The position numbers were made by a program, and so were the translations under genes. From Desulfitobacterium metallireducens DSM 15288 (lineage in GTDB: Bacteria; Bacillota; Desulfitobacteriia; Desulfitobacteriales; Desulfitobacteriaceae), in contig NZ_CP007032.1 of assembly GCF_000231405.2 (NCBI RefSeq), forward strand, positions 434,001 to 498,000: DNA of 64,000 bases, in the 5' to 3' direction. The notes below the pieces were generated by a model that was given only the letters and a program-made list of their open reading frames with translations, did not search any database and was not told the DNA's origin. Shown here piece after piece: positions 1 to 6,209 of the stretch (within the stretch, counting starts at the first letter, position 1; every line of letters starts with the position of its first letter).

Positions 1-12
1 AGTTGCCACTGC

Positions 13-87
13 ACATAACATGGCATTCACGAAACTTGCTAAGATGGATGTGGTTAGGACGCTTCATGAACCTGCGAAACGTTATAC
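13..87 (+). repeat. attC site 1
   Basis: R'' ACATAAC at 13-19 and R' GTTATAC at 81-87. The arms TTCACGAA and TTCATGAA flank the family's central segment (acttgctaagatggatgtgg). The R' opens the VOC cassette, whose closing R'' at 652 is its exact complement. Confidence 0.8.
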
Positions 88-104
88 GAAACCGTACGCA
101 AAGA

Positions 105-122
105 CTGCGCGTCCATGCGCGG
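105..122 (+). repeat. GTCCAT-loop hairpin, cassette 5' class
   Basis: GCGC-GTCCAT-GCGC stem-loop about 20 bp after the attC R' box, preceded by ACCGTACGCAAAG and followed by GGATTTTCT. The same arrangement recurs at 5626 and 8725, so it is a repeat family tied to cassette starts. Confidence 0.7.
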
Positions 123-176
123 ATTTTCTACAGAAAAGCATAGAGACTAGTTTGTAAATTAGAAGGGGGAATCTTG

Positions 177-569
177 ATGAAAGCAGAAATCAATCTAATT
201 ACAATTTGGACAAACAATATAGAGAAGATGAAGAATTTTTATAATCAAGTTCTTGGATTTAAGATTGAAAGTGACCTTGGAAGTTATGTTGAATTTGAAA
301 ATGATGGAGTCCGATTTGCTATTTGTATGAGAGAGGTTATGTATGATTATAGCAACGAATACGATAAAAAGGTAATTGGTCAGGCTTTTGAACTAGCGTT
401 TCCATGTGAAAATCCGAATGATGTTGATGAATCATTTACACAGTTAGTTACAAAGGGAGCAACTCCTATCCACGAACCACAGAATATGCCTTGGAATCAA
501 AGAACAGCATTATTTGCAGACCCAGACGGGAATATACATGAGATTTTTGCGAGATTAAGCAAATCATAA
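177..569 (+). CDS. VOC-superfamily (glyoxalase/bleomycin-resistance-like) protein
   Basis: A 130-residue protein of the length of a single vicinal-oxygen-chelate unit. It opens with a beta strand, then the typical helix IEKMKNFYNQVLGF (about 16-29). Near the C-terminus ADPDGNIHEIF (about 115-125) carries the usual terminal Glu metal ligand. The first-strand position that is often His is Asn here, so metal use is uncertain. The ATG at 177 is chosen because AGGGGGA lies 8 bp upstream; an adjacent TTG at 174 is possible. It is the only gene between attC sites 1 and 2. Substrate unknown; such proteins range from glyoxalases to antibiotic-binding or thiol-transfer resistance proteins. The family call is secure, the function is not. 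Confidence 0.8.
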   Translation: MKAEINLITIWTNNIEKMKNFYNQVLGFKIESDLGSYVEFENDGVRFAICMREVMYDYSNEYDKKVIGQAFELAFPCENPNDVDESFTQLVTKGATPIHEPQNMPWNQRTALFADPDGNIHEIFARLSKS

Positions 570-604
570 TATTCTAATTTAGGTAAAGTATACAGAGGGC
601 TCAA

Positions 605-628
605 GGGACCGCCGTCCATGGCGGCCTC
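605..628 (+). repeat. GTCCAT-loop hairpin, cassette 3' class
   Basis: CCGCC-GTCCAT-GGCGG stem-loop (609-624, longer with an internal mismatch) ending 28 bp before the R'' of attC 2. It is followed by CTGAATTTGGGGGCATACGG, a flank repeated before 4901 and 9042. Confidence 0.7.
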
Positions 629-651
629 TGAATTTGGGGGCATACGGCTTA

Positions 652-728
652 GTATAACAGCGAATTCCCAACACTTAGAGGATGATGAATGTGGTTGGGT
701 CGCGTCGGGAATTCATACAACGTTATGC
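652..728 (+). repeat. attC site 2
   Basis: R'' GTATAAC at 652-658 and R' GTTATGC at 722-728. The arms GAATTCCC (662-669) and GGGAATTC are perfectly complementary. The central CACTTAGAGGATGATGAATG element is the best example of the family consensus. Confidence 0.88.
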
Positions 729-749
729 GATATATCTGATTTTGAGAAG

Positions 750-1631
750 GTGATACTGCTGAATTCTTCTGAATTGAAGGATAGGATTAATAGCCTAAGC
801 ATATGGAAAAGAGGAGAAGAAAGAGCTCCTCATAAACCCCTACTTATCTTATTGGCTCTTGGACAGCTACAAAGTAGGAATAAACAATCTTTATACTATG
901 AAGAAGTTAGAGAATTGCTTAAAGAATTGCTAGTTGAATTTGGCCCTAGTAGAAAATCCTATCACCCTGAACAACCCTTTGTTAGATTAGCAAACGATGG
1001 AATATGGGAACTCAATACATCTGTTAAGAGAGATGATATTAAGGACAGCTGGTTAATGAAGCATCAAGTTGTCGGCGGCTTTAATGATGAGGTTTATTCT
1101 ATTCTAAATGGTAACGATGGTTTAATTCGAGAAATAGCAGAAATTGTTTTGAACAATCATTTCCCTGATACAATTCACGAGGATATTTTAACATCAGTAG
1201 GTCTTGATTTCGATAAGAAAGTGAGCAAGTTTAGAGATCCGAAGTTCCGAGAAAGAATCCTTAATGCTTATGAATATAGCTGTGCGGTATGTGGTTTTAA
1301 TGTTAGATTGGGAAATAACCTAATCGCTGTAGAAGCTGCTCATATTAAGTGGCATCAAGCAGGGGGGCCGGATTCGGAGGAAAATGGAATTGCATTATGT
1401 GCTATGCATCATAAACTTTTTGACAGGGGTGTCTTTACTATAACTCCATCAAGAATACTTTTAGTTGCGGAAAGGGCGCATGGAACAAGTGGTTTTAATG
1501 ATTGGTTAATGCAGTTTCACGGAAAAGAATTACGCACACCAATTCGTCCTGAATATTATCCTAGGGATACATTTGTTGAATGGCATGTTCATGAAGTCTT
1601 TCATGGACCCGCAAGATATTGCTCGGGTTGA
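750..1631 (+). CDS. Sulfur-binding-domain HNH endonuclease (phosphorothioate-dependent, type IV-like)
   Basis: From the GTG at 750 the protein has 293 residues. The N-terminal part matches the sulfur-binding-domain (SBD) family: IWKRGEERAPHKPLL (about 17-31), then KSYHPEQPFVRL (about 69-80). The C-terminal part is an HNH nuclease: CAVCG (about 178-182), AAHIKWH, then NGIALC and HHKLFD (about 219-224). Known members (ScoMcrA-like) bind phosphorothioated or 5-methylcytosine DNA and cut nearby. The open frame extends back to an ATG at 618, but that stretch is the hairpin and attC 2, so it is not taken as coding. The true start is uncertain: GTG 750, CTG 756 and TTG 774 are alternatives, with GAGAAGG at 744-750. 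All catalytic residues appear intact. It is striking beside the Dnd modification genes at 51-58 kb. Confidence 0.82.
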   Translation: MILLNSSELKDRINSLSIWKRGEERAPHKPLLILLALGQLQSRNKQSLYYEEVRELLKELLVEFGPSRKSYHPEQPFVRLANDGIWELNTSVKRDDIKDSWLMKHQVVGGFNDEVYSILNGNDGLIREIAEIVLNNHFPDTIHEDILTSVGLDFDKKVSKFRDPKFRERILNAYEYSCAVCGFNVRLGNNLIAVEAAHIKWHQAGGPDSEENGIALCAMHHKLFDRGVFTITPSRILLVAERAHGTSGFNDWLMQFHGKELRTPIRPEYYPRDTFVEWHVHEVFHGPARYCSG

Positions 1632-1637
1632 TACATC

Positions 1638-1712
1638 GCATAACAGCACCTTCCCGAAACTTAGTAAAAGATGGATGCAGAATGACGCTTTGGAAGCTGC
1701 AAAACGTTATAC
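1638..1712 (+). repeat. attC site 3
   Basis: R'' GCATAAC at 1638-1644, complementary to the R' GTTATGC that opens the same cassette at 722. R' GTTATAC at 1706-1712. Arms CTTCC and GGAAG. R'' begins only 6 bp after the stop codon of the HNH gene. Confidence 0.85.
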
Positions 1713-1767
1713 GATATGCTCGTCCTAATATTCATTTTATGCAATTTACTTAGTGGGAGAGGTTAAT

Positions 1768-2241
1768 TTGGAAAAGAATATTCAATTTAGAGAGGCTCGA
1801 CCTGAAGAAATCCAAGCTATCACTGATTTGGTTCTTGGAGTGTTTAATAAGTATGTTGGACATGGTTACTCTGAAGAAGGCCAATCCGCTTTTTGTCTGT
1901 ATTGCAATACAAATGCCATGTTAAAGAGACTAACGGAAGGAATTTCATTTTTCTTAGTAGCGATTTTTGAGCAAAAAATTATCGGAATGATTGAAGTTCG
2001 AAATCAGAATCACATTGCTTTATTGTTTGTAGATGATCGCTATCATAAAAAAGGTATAGCAAAGAAGTTAATCTCTTTGGCTATTGAAAGGGCACAGGTG
2101 ACAGAAATTGATGTAAACTCATCACCATATGCGGTAAATATTTATGCAAGGATAGGATTTCAGCAGGTAGATCATGAACAAGAAAGAGATGGTATTCGAT
2201 TTATTCCGATGAAAAAGATCGTAAACCAATCAAAGAATTAA
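1768..2241 (+). CDS. GNAT-family N-acetyltransferase
   Basis: About 157 residues with the GNAT fold order: IQFREARPEEIQAITDLV at the N-terminus, a central strand FFLVAIFEQKIIGMIEV, the acetyl-CoA loop DDRYHKKGIAKKLI (about 93-106; Q/RxxGxG/A type), and the C-terminal NIYARIGFQQV. This matches the small putative acetyltransferases common as integron cargo. The TTG at 1768 is chosen because GGGAGAGG lies about 6 bp upstream; a GTG at 1753 has no good site. It is the sole gene of its cassette (R' at 1706, R'' at 2268, exact complements). Substrate unknown. Confidence 0.82.
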   Translation: MEKNIQFREARPEEIQAITDLVLGVFNKYVGHGYSEEGQSAFCLYCNTNAMLKRLTEGISFFLVAIFEQKIIGMIEVRNQNHIALLFVDDRYHKKGIAKKLISLAIERAQVTEIDVNSSPYAVNIYARIGFQQVDHEQERDGIRFIPMKKIVNQSKN

Positions 2242-2267
2242 ATGCTTGGGTAGTAAAGCCGCACATC

Positions 2268-2343
2268 GTATAACAGCGTATGGCCGACACTTTGGAAAGA
2301 TGCATGTGGTTGGGGCGCGTCGGCTATACGCGGAACGTTAGCT
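2268..2343 (+). repeat. attC site 4
   Basis: R'' GTATAAC at 2268-2274, complementary to the R' at 1706. R' GTTAGCT at 2337-2343 is an unusual heptamer whose complement AGCTAAC closes the next cassette. Arms GCCGAC and GTCGGC differ in sequence from other sites yet still pair. Confidence 0.87.
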
Positions 2344-2361
2344 GAAATCTAGCTAACGGAG

Positions 2362-2667
2362 TTAAAGCAAGAAACTATATTGCCTTTTTCCATGAAGTAT
2401 TCCTCTGATTTCTACTACTTCCTCCAAAACTACATAGAAGACAAGGTAGTTATCTATTATTAAAACCCGATAATTTAGATGCATTAACCGTATATCCTTC
2501 GGGATAGCTCCTAAATAAGGGAAATAAGCAAGTTTAGAAATGGTTTTATCTACTACATCAAGGAAGTCCATAGCGGCTAAAGGGTCATCCACCTGAATAT
2601 ATTCTACGATACTCGTTAAATCATCTTGAGCTACAGGTAAATATTCTACGCGATATTTCTTATCCAT
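2362..2667 (-). CDS. RelE/ParE-family toxin
   Basis: A 101-residue basic protein with the RelE/ParE pattern: YRVEYLPVAQDDLTSIVEYI (helix 1), DKTISKLAYFPYLGAIP, then YRVLIIDNYLVFYVV and a final strand ending KRQYSFLL. ParE-type toxins poison gyrase and RelE-type toxins cleave mRNA; the sequence alone does not say which. It overlaps the antitoxin gene by 8 bp, so translation is probably coupled. The pair is encoded opposite to the attC direction and fills a whole cassette (R' 2337, R'' 3002). Two truncated copies of close relatives lie at 6051-6158 and 10250-10338. Confidence 0.87.
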   Translation of the reverse strand: MDKKYRVEYLPVAQDDLTSIVEYIQVDDPLAAMDFLDVVDKTISKLAYFPYLGAIPKDIRLMHLNYRVLIIDNYLVFYVVLEEVVEIRGILHGKRQYSFLL

Positions 2668-2926
2668 TGATCTTTTCCCTTAGATTTTTCATTAAATCTT
2701 TGTGAGAGATTCGCTCTGCACCTGAATTACTTTGAGCTTCAGCTTCTCCCAGCTTTTGATAGAGATCTAACAGTGCTTGTTGTCTTTCGTATAAGGCCAT
2801 GCTCATCACTACAAGATCACCTTGACCATTCTTAGTTATAAAGACTGGTTCACCATCTTTATGACAGATTTCAGATATTTGATTAAAGTTATTTCTAAGA
2901 TCGGAAATAGGTTTTATAGTAGGCAT
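2660..2926 (-). CDS. Phd/YefM-family antitoxin
   Basis: An 88-residue protein with the Phd/YefM N-terminal DNA-binding fold: ISDLRNNFNQISEI, then EPVFITKNGQGDLVVMSMALYE (about 27-48). The C-terminal tail is charged and would wrap the toxin. The ATG at 2926 is preferred over the one at 2932 because GGAG then sits 7 bp upstream. It neutralises the downstream toxin and probably autorepresses through the 2963-2978 palindrome. First gene of the pair. Confidence 0.87.
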   Translation of the reverse strand: MPTIKPISDLRNNFNQISEICHKDGEPVFITKNGQGDLVVMSMALYERQQALLDLYQKLGEAEAQSNSGAERISHKDLMKNLREKING

Positions 2927-2958
2927 TAGCATTCTCCTTTATCATTGTATTTGCTATT

Positions 2959-2978
2959 ATTATATCATAATTGTGATA
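2959..2978 (-). promoter_or_regulatory. Toxin-antitoxin promoter and operator
   Basis: On the minus strand a TATAAT (complement of 2959-2964) lies upstream of the antitoxin. The near-perfect 16-bp palindrome TATCATAATTGTGATA (2963-2978, one mismatched pair) overlaps it, as expected for antitoxin autoregulation. The cassette therefore carries its own promoter. Confidence 0.55.
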
Positions 2979-3001
2979 GATAGATGCAAGCGCCAGACAT
3001 C

Positions 3002-3075
3002 AGCTAACAAAATGTTCCCGTACTTTGCCAATATGCAAGCGGGTTAAGGCGCGTCGGGAATCCAAAACGTTATAT
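3002..3075 (+). repeat. attC site 5
   Basis: R'' AGCTAAC at 3002-3008 is the exact complement of the R' GTTAGCT at 2337. R' GTTATAT at 3069-3075. Arms TTCCCG and CGGGAA. Strong proof that the toxin-antitoxin unit is a cassette. Confidence 0.88.
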
Positions 3076-3094
3076 GACATTTCCGGCAAGACCG

Positions 3095-3112
3095 CCCGCC
3101 GTCCATGGCGGG
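3095..3112 (+). repeat. GTCCAT-loop hairpin, cassette 5' class
   Basis: CCCGCC-GTCCAT-GGCGGG stem-loop 20 bp after the R' of attC 5, preceded by CCGGCAAGAC. Confidence 0.7.
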
Positions 3113-3273
3113 GATATAGACGCGATTTGGCTGGAAATCATATTTCTTACTTGTAGGATTGCGAGACAAGGAATAGTTTGAAGTTTATATTGACATTTAA
3201 TTCGAGGATATTCTAACCATTTTTTATATCCTAACAGCACGACGGGAAATTCGAATTTAGAAAGGAGTCTCGG

Positions 3274-3675
3274 ATGAAGAAAAAAGTAATTATTGTGGTA
3301 GTAATAATCCTAGCCATATTGATATTGGGAAATGGCTTTGGGAAAAGGCCATTCAAAGACTTAACTAGAGATAATATAGTTAATGTCAGTTTATCGGTAA
3401 CTCCGCCTGGGAAAACAATCGAGATTCAGGATGAATTTAAAATTCAATCACTCGTAGACACCTTGAATTCTGTTGTTATCTATAAAGAGGATGATACGGG
3501 CCGAGAAGGCGATAGACAGTCAGTACAATTCACTCTATCAATAAATGATGGGAGTATAGTTAAAGTCGAGCCATCTGGGACGTTTATGTTTATAAATGAT
3601 AAATGTTATAAGACGAAAATTGAACCGTGTTTAGAATTATATACATTAGGAAATCGACTAATTAATTATAGTTAA
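3274..3675 (+). CDS. Hypothetical membrane-anchored protein
   Basis: A 133-residue protein, not recognised. Residues 4-22 form a hydrophobic segment (signal anchor or uncleaved signal peptide). The remaining part is an extracytoplasmic domain with alternating strands (VNVSLSVTPPGKTIEI, VQFTLSINDGSIVKV) and two Cys late in the sequence (KCYKTKIEPCLEL). There is no lipobox. AAAGGAG lies 7 bp before the ATG. Cassette-borne: R' at 3069 and R'' at 3789 are complementary. A 162-bp leader after the hairpin contains nothing recognisable. Confidence 0.7.
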   Translation: MKKKVIIVVVIILAILILGNGFGKRPFKDLTRDNIVNVSLSVTPPGKTIEIQDEFKIQSLVDTLNSVVIYKEDDTGREGDRQSVQFTLSINDGSIVKVEPSGTFMFINDKCYKTKIEPCLELYTLGNRLINYS

Positions 3676-3748
3676 GAAGAATAGCAGTAATTGACCGATA
3701 GATAATTCTTAAAGAGTAAAATGCGTTGAATAGAAATTGCTAGGGGCA

Positions 3749-3763
3749 TACCGCCCATGGACT
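3749..3763 (+). repeat. Degenerate 3'-class hairpin remnant
   Basis: The segment CCGCCCATGGACTCAGG occupies the same position, about 30-40 bp before R'', as the intact GTCCAT hairpins. Its flank TTCGTGGGGCAGGAAAC recurs at 15256-15273, where the hairpin is intact. Confidence 0.4.
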
Positions 3764-3788
3764 CAGGCTTCGTGGGGCAGGAAACATC

Positions 3789-3863
3789 ATATAACACAGA
3801 GTTCCCGTAACTTGTGAATGATGCATGTAGTTGGGACGCCTCGGGAACTCCTAAACGTTATCC
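3789..3863 (+). repeat. attC site 6
   Basis: R'' ATATAAC at 3789-3795, complementary to the R' GTTATAT at 3069. R' GTTATCC at 3857-3863. Arms GAGTTCCCG and CGGGAACTC pair over 9 bp. Confidence 0.88.
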
Positions 3864-3939
3864 GAAAGGGCATGCCGGAAAAGAATATTGAGGTTTTTGG
3901 GTTCGTTTGGCGAATTTTCGGGAGTTAGGGGGAGAATGA

Positions 3940-4383
3940 ATGTATTTGGTTAGCGCTTGTTTGGCGGGCATAAATTGTAGATACGACGGACAGAACACAA
4001 GGGTCAGTGGTGTTGAAGAATTAGTTCGGAGTGGAAAGGCTATTGCGGTATGCCCCGAATTACTTGGGGGTTTAGCAATACCGAGAGATAGTTGCGAGAT
4101 TGTTGAGGTTAGGGATGGAAATGTAAGAGTTGTGAGCAAAGAGGGCAAAGATCTCACTACATTTTTTGAAGACGGAGGACAAAAGACCTTAGAAATTACT
4201 AAGACGATCGGAATTACAGTAGCCATATTGAAATCAAAGAGTCCATCCTGTGGATATGGAAAAGTATATGACGGGACATTTACTAGAACCATAAGAGACG
4301 GGAATGGTTATACTGGAGGATTATTAGCGGCTAATGGTATAGTGGTTTACACTGAAGAAGAGTTTGACTCTCTATTTGAGTAA
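3940..4383 (+). CDS. DUF523 family protein
   Basis: A 147-residue protein matching the DUF523 family over its full length: SACLAGINCRYDG (5-17), AVCPELLGGL, a middle RVVSKEGKDLT segment and LKSKSPSCGYGKVYDG (about 96-111) with the conserved SPSCG. The conserved cysteines suggest metal or sulfur chemistry, but the biochemical role is not established. The ATG follows GGGGGAG by 5 bp. It starts the cassette after attC 6; its own closing attC is missing, so it now lies in a fused multi-gene unit reaching 5600. Confidence 0.88.
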   Translation: MYLVSACLAGINCRYDGQNTRVSGVEELVRSGKAIAVCPELLGGLAIPRDSCEIVEVRDGNVRVVSKEGKDLTTFFEDGGQKTLEITKTIGITVAILKSKSPSCGYGKVYDGTFTRTIRDGNGYTGGLLAANGIVVYTEEEFDSLFE

Positions 4384-4414
4384 GATCATGGGTCAATGAA
4401 ATTCATATCTTTAG

Positions 4415-4594
4415 GATGCATCTTGGGATGCCCCTTCACATTCATTTTGGGGATTTGCATTTGCTTTAATTGCAATGTTTAACTATTCATCAGTCGAAGC
4501 CTCATATCATTTACTGACACATTCATTGTTAATAGGATTAATATATACTGTAATACTTTGTACTTACATAATCCTTGATAGAATAGAGAAGTAG
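4415..4594 (+). pseudogene. Start-less remnant of a small membrane protein
   Basis: An open frame follows a stop at 4412-4414 and encodes a hydrophobic stretch (FAFALIAMF, then LLIGLIYTVILCTYIIL) ending at TAG 4592-4594. There is no start with a ribosome binding site; the only ATG (4475) is internal to the first hydrophobic run. It is read as the 3' part of a gene truncated when cassettes fused. Family not recognised. Confidence 0.35.
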
Positions 4595-4669
4595 CTTGCA
4601 CTTTCTTTATGATCCAAATGCATACGTAGGAAAATGTGTAACAAGAAATATTTAATAGGGGGTATTATT

Positions 4670-4810
4670 ATGATGGGTCTTGGTTATCTAAATATCGTTT
4701 TAGGTTCTATGAAAGCTATATTAGAAGTTATGTTGTATATGTCGGTTATTTTTGTATCATTTAAGGCAACGCAAGCATTGAATATTTATATTAATAAGAA
4801 CTCAAGATAA
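4670..4810 (+). CDS. Small membrane protein (46 aa), hypothetical
   Basis: A short ORF with one hydrophobic segment (about residues 16-31) and a polar, Lys/Asn-rich C-terminus. The Shine-Dalgarno-like ATAGGGGG sits 6 bp before the ATG, which supports translation. It lies 15 bp upstream of a 3'-class flank region and a broken attC at 4901, the position of a cassette gene. Function unknown. Confidence 0.5.
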   Translation: MMGLGYLNIVLGSMKAILEVMLYMSVIFVSFKATQALNIYINKNSR

Positions 4811-4855
4811 ATATTGCACATTTTATGACGATGAAGTCTCAGGTTATGTTTAAGG

Positions 4856-4875
4856 CAGCACCGTCCATGGCGCTG
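4856..4875 (+). repeat. GTCCAT-loop hairpin, cassette 3' class
   Basis: CAGCaCC-GTCCAT-GGcGCTG with one mismatch, preceded by GTTTAAGG and followed by TCTGAAACTGGGGGC. A near-identical copy with a perfect stem lies at 7251-7270. Confidence 0.7.
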
Positions 4876-4900
4876 TCTGAAACTGGGGGCACAATACGTT

Positions 4901-4950
4901 GTAGAACAGCAGGTTCTCGCTACTTAGAGGATGATGCGGGGACTTGCATT
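4901..4950 (+). repeat. Truncated attC (left half only)
   Basis: R''-like GTAGAAC at 4901-4907, L'' arm CAGGTTCTCG and the central CTTAGAGGATGATG element are present. The L' arm and the GTTRRRY box are gone, so the site cannot be a normal recombination substrate. It is replaced by sequence leading into the 5030 gene. Confidence 0.65.
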
Positions 4951-5029
4951 CGCATATCGGAGCAGGTTTTAGCTGCTTCATTATTTTTAGGGTATATCTT
5001 ATTAGCTTTGATTGTTTGGGGGATTTTTT

Positions 5030-5512
5030 ATGGTTACTAGGAAGCAGTTGTTTAGTCTTCTTATTTTAGGACGCACAGAGTGTTACGTTAAGAAAAATCC
5101 CACTTATAATCCATACGTTCCCGGTGACATTTACGATTGGCATTTTGAACTTGAGCAGGGAAAATATTTGTTTACTGATTCATACCGAGGTTTTAACCCA
5201 TATAGCGGAGTTGAGTACATTTACACGAAGGATCTGCGGGAACCAATCTGGGCCTGTGATTATGTCGGAAATGTTCGGATGAATTCTTTTGTTTCAGAAA
5301 AGGATATTTACGAGTTCTTGAAGAAAGCAAGGGGTATACACTTATTAAATTGTGGTGGAGATTTAGCAACGGAATATTTTTATAAAGATGGCGAATTTGT
5401 CTATCAATTAAGATTTAGTGGTAACCTTAATGCAATTTTGCAAACCGAGGAAATTTATTATCGAGGCACGTTAGTTGGCACACAAGTATCTGCTGGCTAT
5501 TTGAAAGTATAA
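5030..5512 (+). CDS. DUF5680-like protein
   Basis: A 160-residue soluble protein. The segments YLFTDSYRGFNPYSGVEYIY and EPIWACDYVG resemble DUF5680 domain proteins, a family of unknown role; this assignment is from pattern memory and is moderate. The ATG at 5030 is chosen because GGGGGA lies 6 bp upstream; the upstream TTG at 5012 lacks a site. It closes with attC 7 at 5528, but that R'' (ATATAAC) does not match the R' that opens this region (GTTATCC at 3857), showing that the unit is a fusion of at least two cassettes. Confidence 0.6.
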   Translation: MVTRKQLFSLLILGRTECYVKKNPTYNPYVPGDIYDWHFELEQGKYLFTDSYRGFNPYSGVEYIYTKDLREPIWACDYVGNVRMNSFVSEKDIYEFLKKARGIHLLNCGGDLATEYFYKDGEFVYQLRFSGNLNAILQTEEIYYRGTLVGTQVSAGYLKV

Positions 5513-5527
5513 GAACGTGTGAACGAC

Positions 5528-5606
5528 ATATAACAGAGGGTTCACGACATCGGGTAAGCGCTTCTCATGGGAAAGCCCGACGTCGTGAACCCTCAAAACG
5601 TTATGC
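5528..5606 (+). repeat. attC site 7 (exceptionally long arms)
   Basis: R'' ATATAAC at 5528-5534 and R' GTTATGC at 5600-5606. The arms GAGGGTTCACGAC and GTCGTGAACCCTC are perfectly complementary over 13 bp, and an inner TCGGG/CCCGA pair extends the stem. The central element is diverged from other sites. Confidence 0.85.
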
Positions 5607-5625
5607 GAAACCGTACGCAAAGGCA

Positions 5626-5643
5626 CCGCGCCTTCATGCGCGG
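5626..5643 (+). repeat. GTCCAT-type hairpin, cassette 5' class
   Basis: CCGCGC-CTTCAT-GCGCGG stem-loop (loop variant CTTCAT) 20 bp after the R' of attC 7, preceded by ACCGTACGCAAAGG as at position 91. Confidence 0.68.
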
Positions 5644-5723
5644 ATTGGGGATTAGTTGTGGCCTATTGCGCACTTGTAGCATATTACGTAGTATGAATTC
5701 TTATAATTCAGGAGGATTGGGTT

Positions 5724-6047
5724 GTGGATGAAAAGCAATATAATAAATTAGTTAGAGATAATATTCCGGATATTATTAGAAATGATGGAAATATCCCCGT
5801 TACCCGAGTCTTGGGTAACGATGAATATATTGCTTGTTTGCATGAAAAATTACAGGAAGAGGTTGCTGAGTACCTAAAAGATAACAGCCTCGAAGAACTA
5901 TGTGATGTGTGGGAAGTGCTTGAAGCAATCTCTTCAGTTATGGAGTTTTCAAAGGATGAAATAGAACGGACAAAGCTAGAAAAAGCAGAAAAGAATGGAG
6001 TTTTTAAAGACAGAATATTTTTGGAAAAAGTAATTGTGAGTAATTGA
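5724..6047 (+). CDS. MazG-like / phosphoribosyl-ATP pyrophosphohydrolase-type NTP pyrophosphatase
   Basis: A 107-residue all-helical protein of the MazG-like superfamily. YNKLVRDNIPDII (6-18) is the characteristic N-terminus of the house-cleaning subfamily. KLQEEVAEYL (about 44-53) and EELCDVWEVLEAI (about 58-70) supply the ExxE and ExxD acidic metal ligands. It likely hydrolyses non-canonical nucleoside triphosphates. The GTG start follows AGGAGG by about 8 bp. Its cassette has lost its closing attC; a ParE remnant follows directly. Confidence 0.82.
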   Translation: MDEKQYNKLVRDNIPDIIRNDGNIPVTRVLGNDEYIACLHEKLQEEVAEYLKDNSLEELCDVWEVLEAISSVMEFSKDEIERTKLEKAEKNGVFKDRIFLEKVIVSN

Positions 6048-6050
6048 GTT

Positions 6051-6158
6051 TTGCAAAATGGTTTTATCTGCTACATCAAGGAAGTTCATAGCAGCTATAG
6101 GATCATCCACCTGAATATATCCTACGATATTCGTTAAATCATCTTGAGCTACAGGAAA
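6051..6158 (-). pseudogene. ParE/RelE toxin gene fragment
   Basis: The minus strand encodes PVAQDDLTNIVGYIQVDD and continues through DFLDV-like residues to DKTI, matching residues about 11-46 of the toxin at 2362-2667. Both ends are missing. It abuts the right half of an attC (R' at 6168), so a recombination or deletion joined a former toxin-antitoxin cassette to another site. Confidence 0.8.
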
Positions 6159-6159
6159 A

Positions 6160-6174
6160 TGCGAAACGTTATGC
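6160..6174 (+). repeat. Truncated attC (right end only)
   Basis: Only TGCGAAAC-GTTATGC remains: the spacer and R' box at 6168-6174. It still defines the 5' end of the next cassette, whose R'' at 6764 is the exact complement (GCATAAC). Confidence 0.65.
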
Positions 6175-6209
6175 GCCATTTGGGTCATTAAAAGGGGGAG
6201 GGAAGAAGA

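Noticed and set aside
618-749. N-terminal extension of the HNH nuclease frame back to ATG 618
   Set aside because: The stretch is the GTCCAT hairpin and attC site 2; the family starts near residue 45 of that frame.
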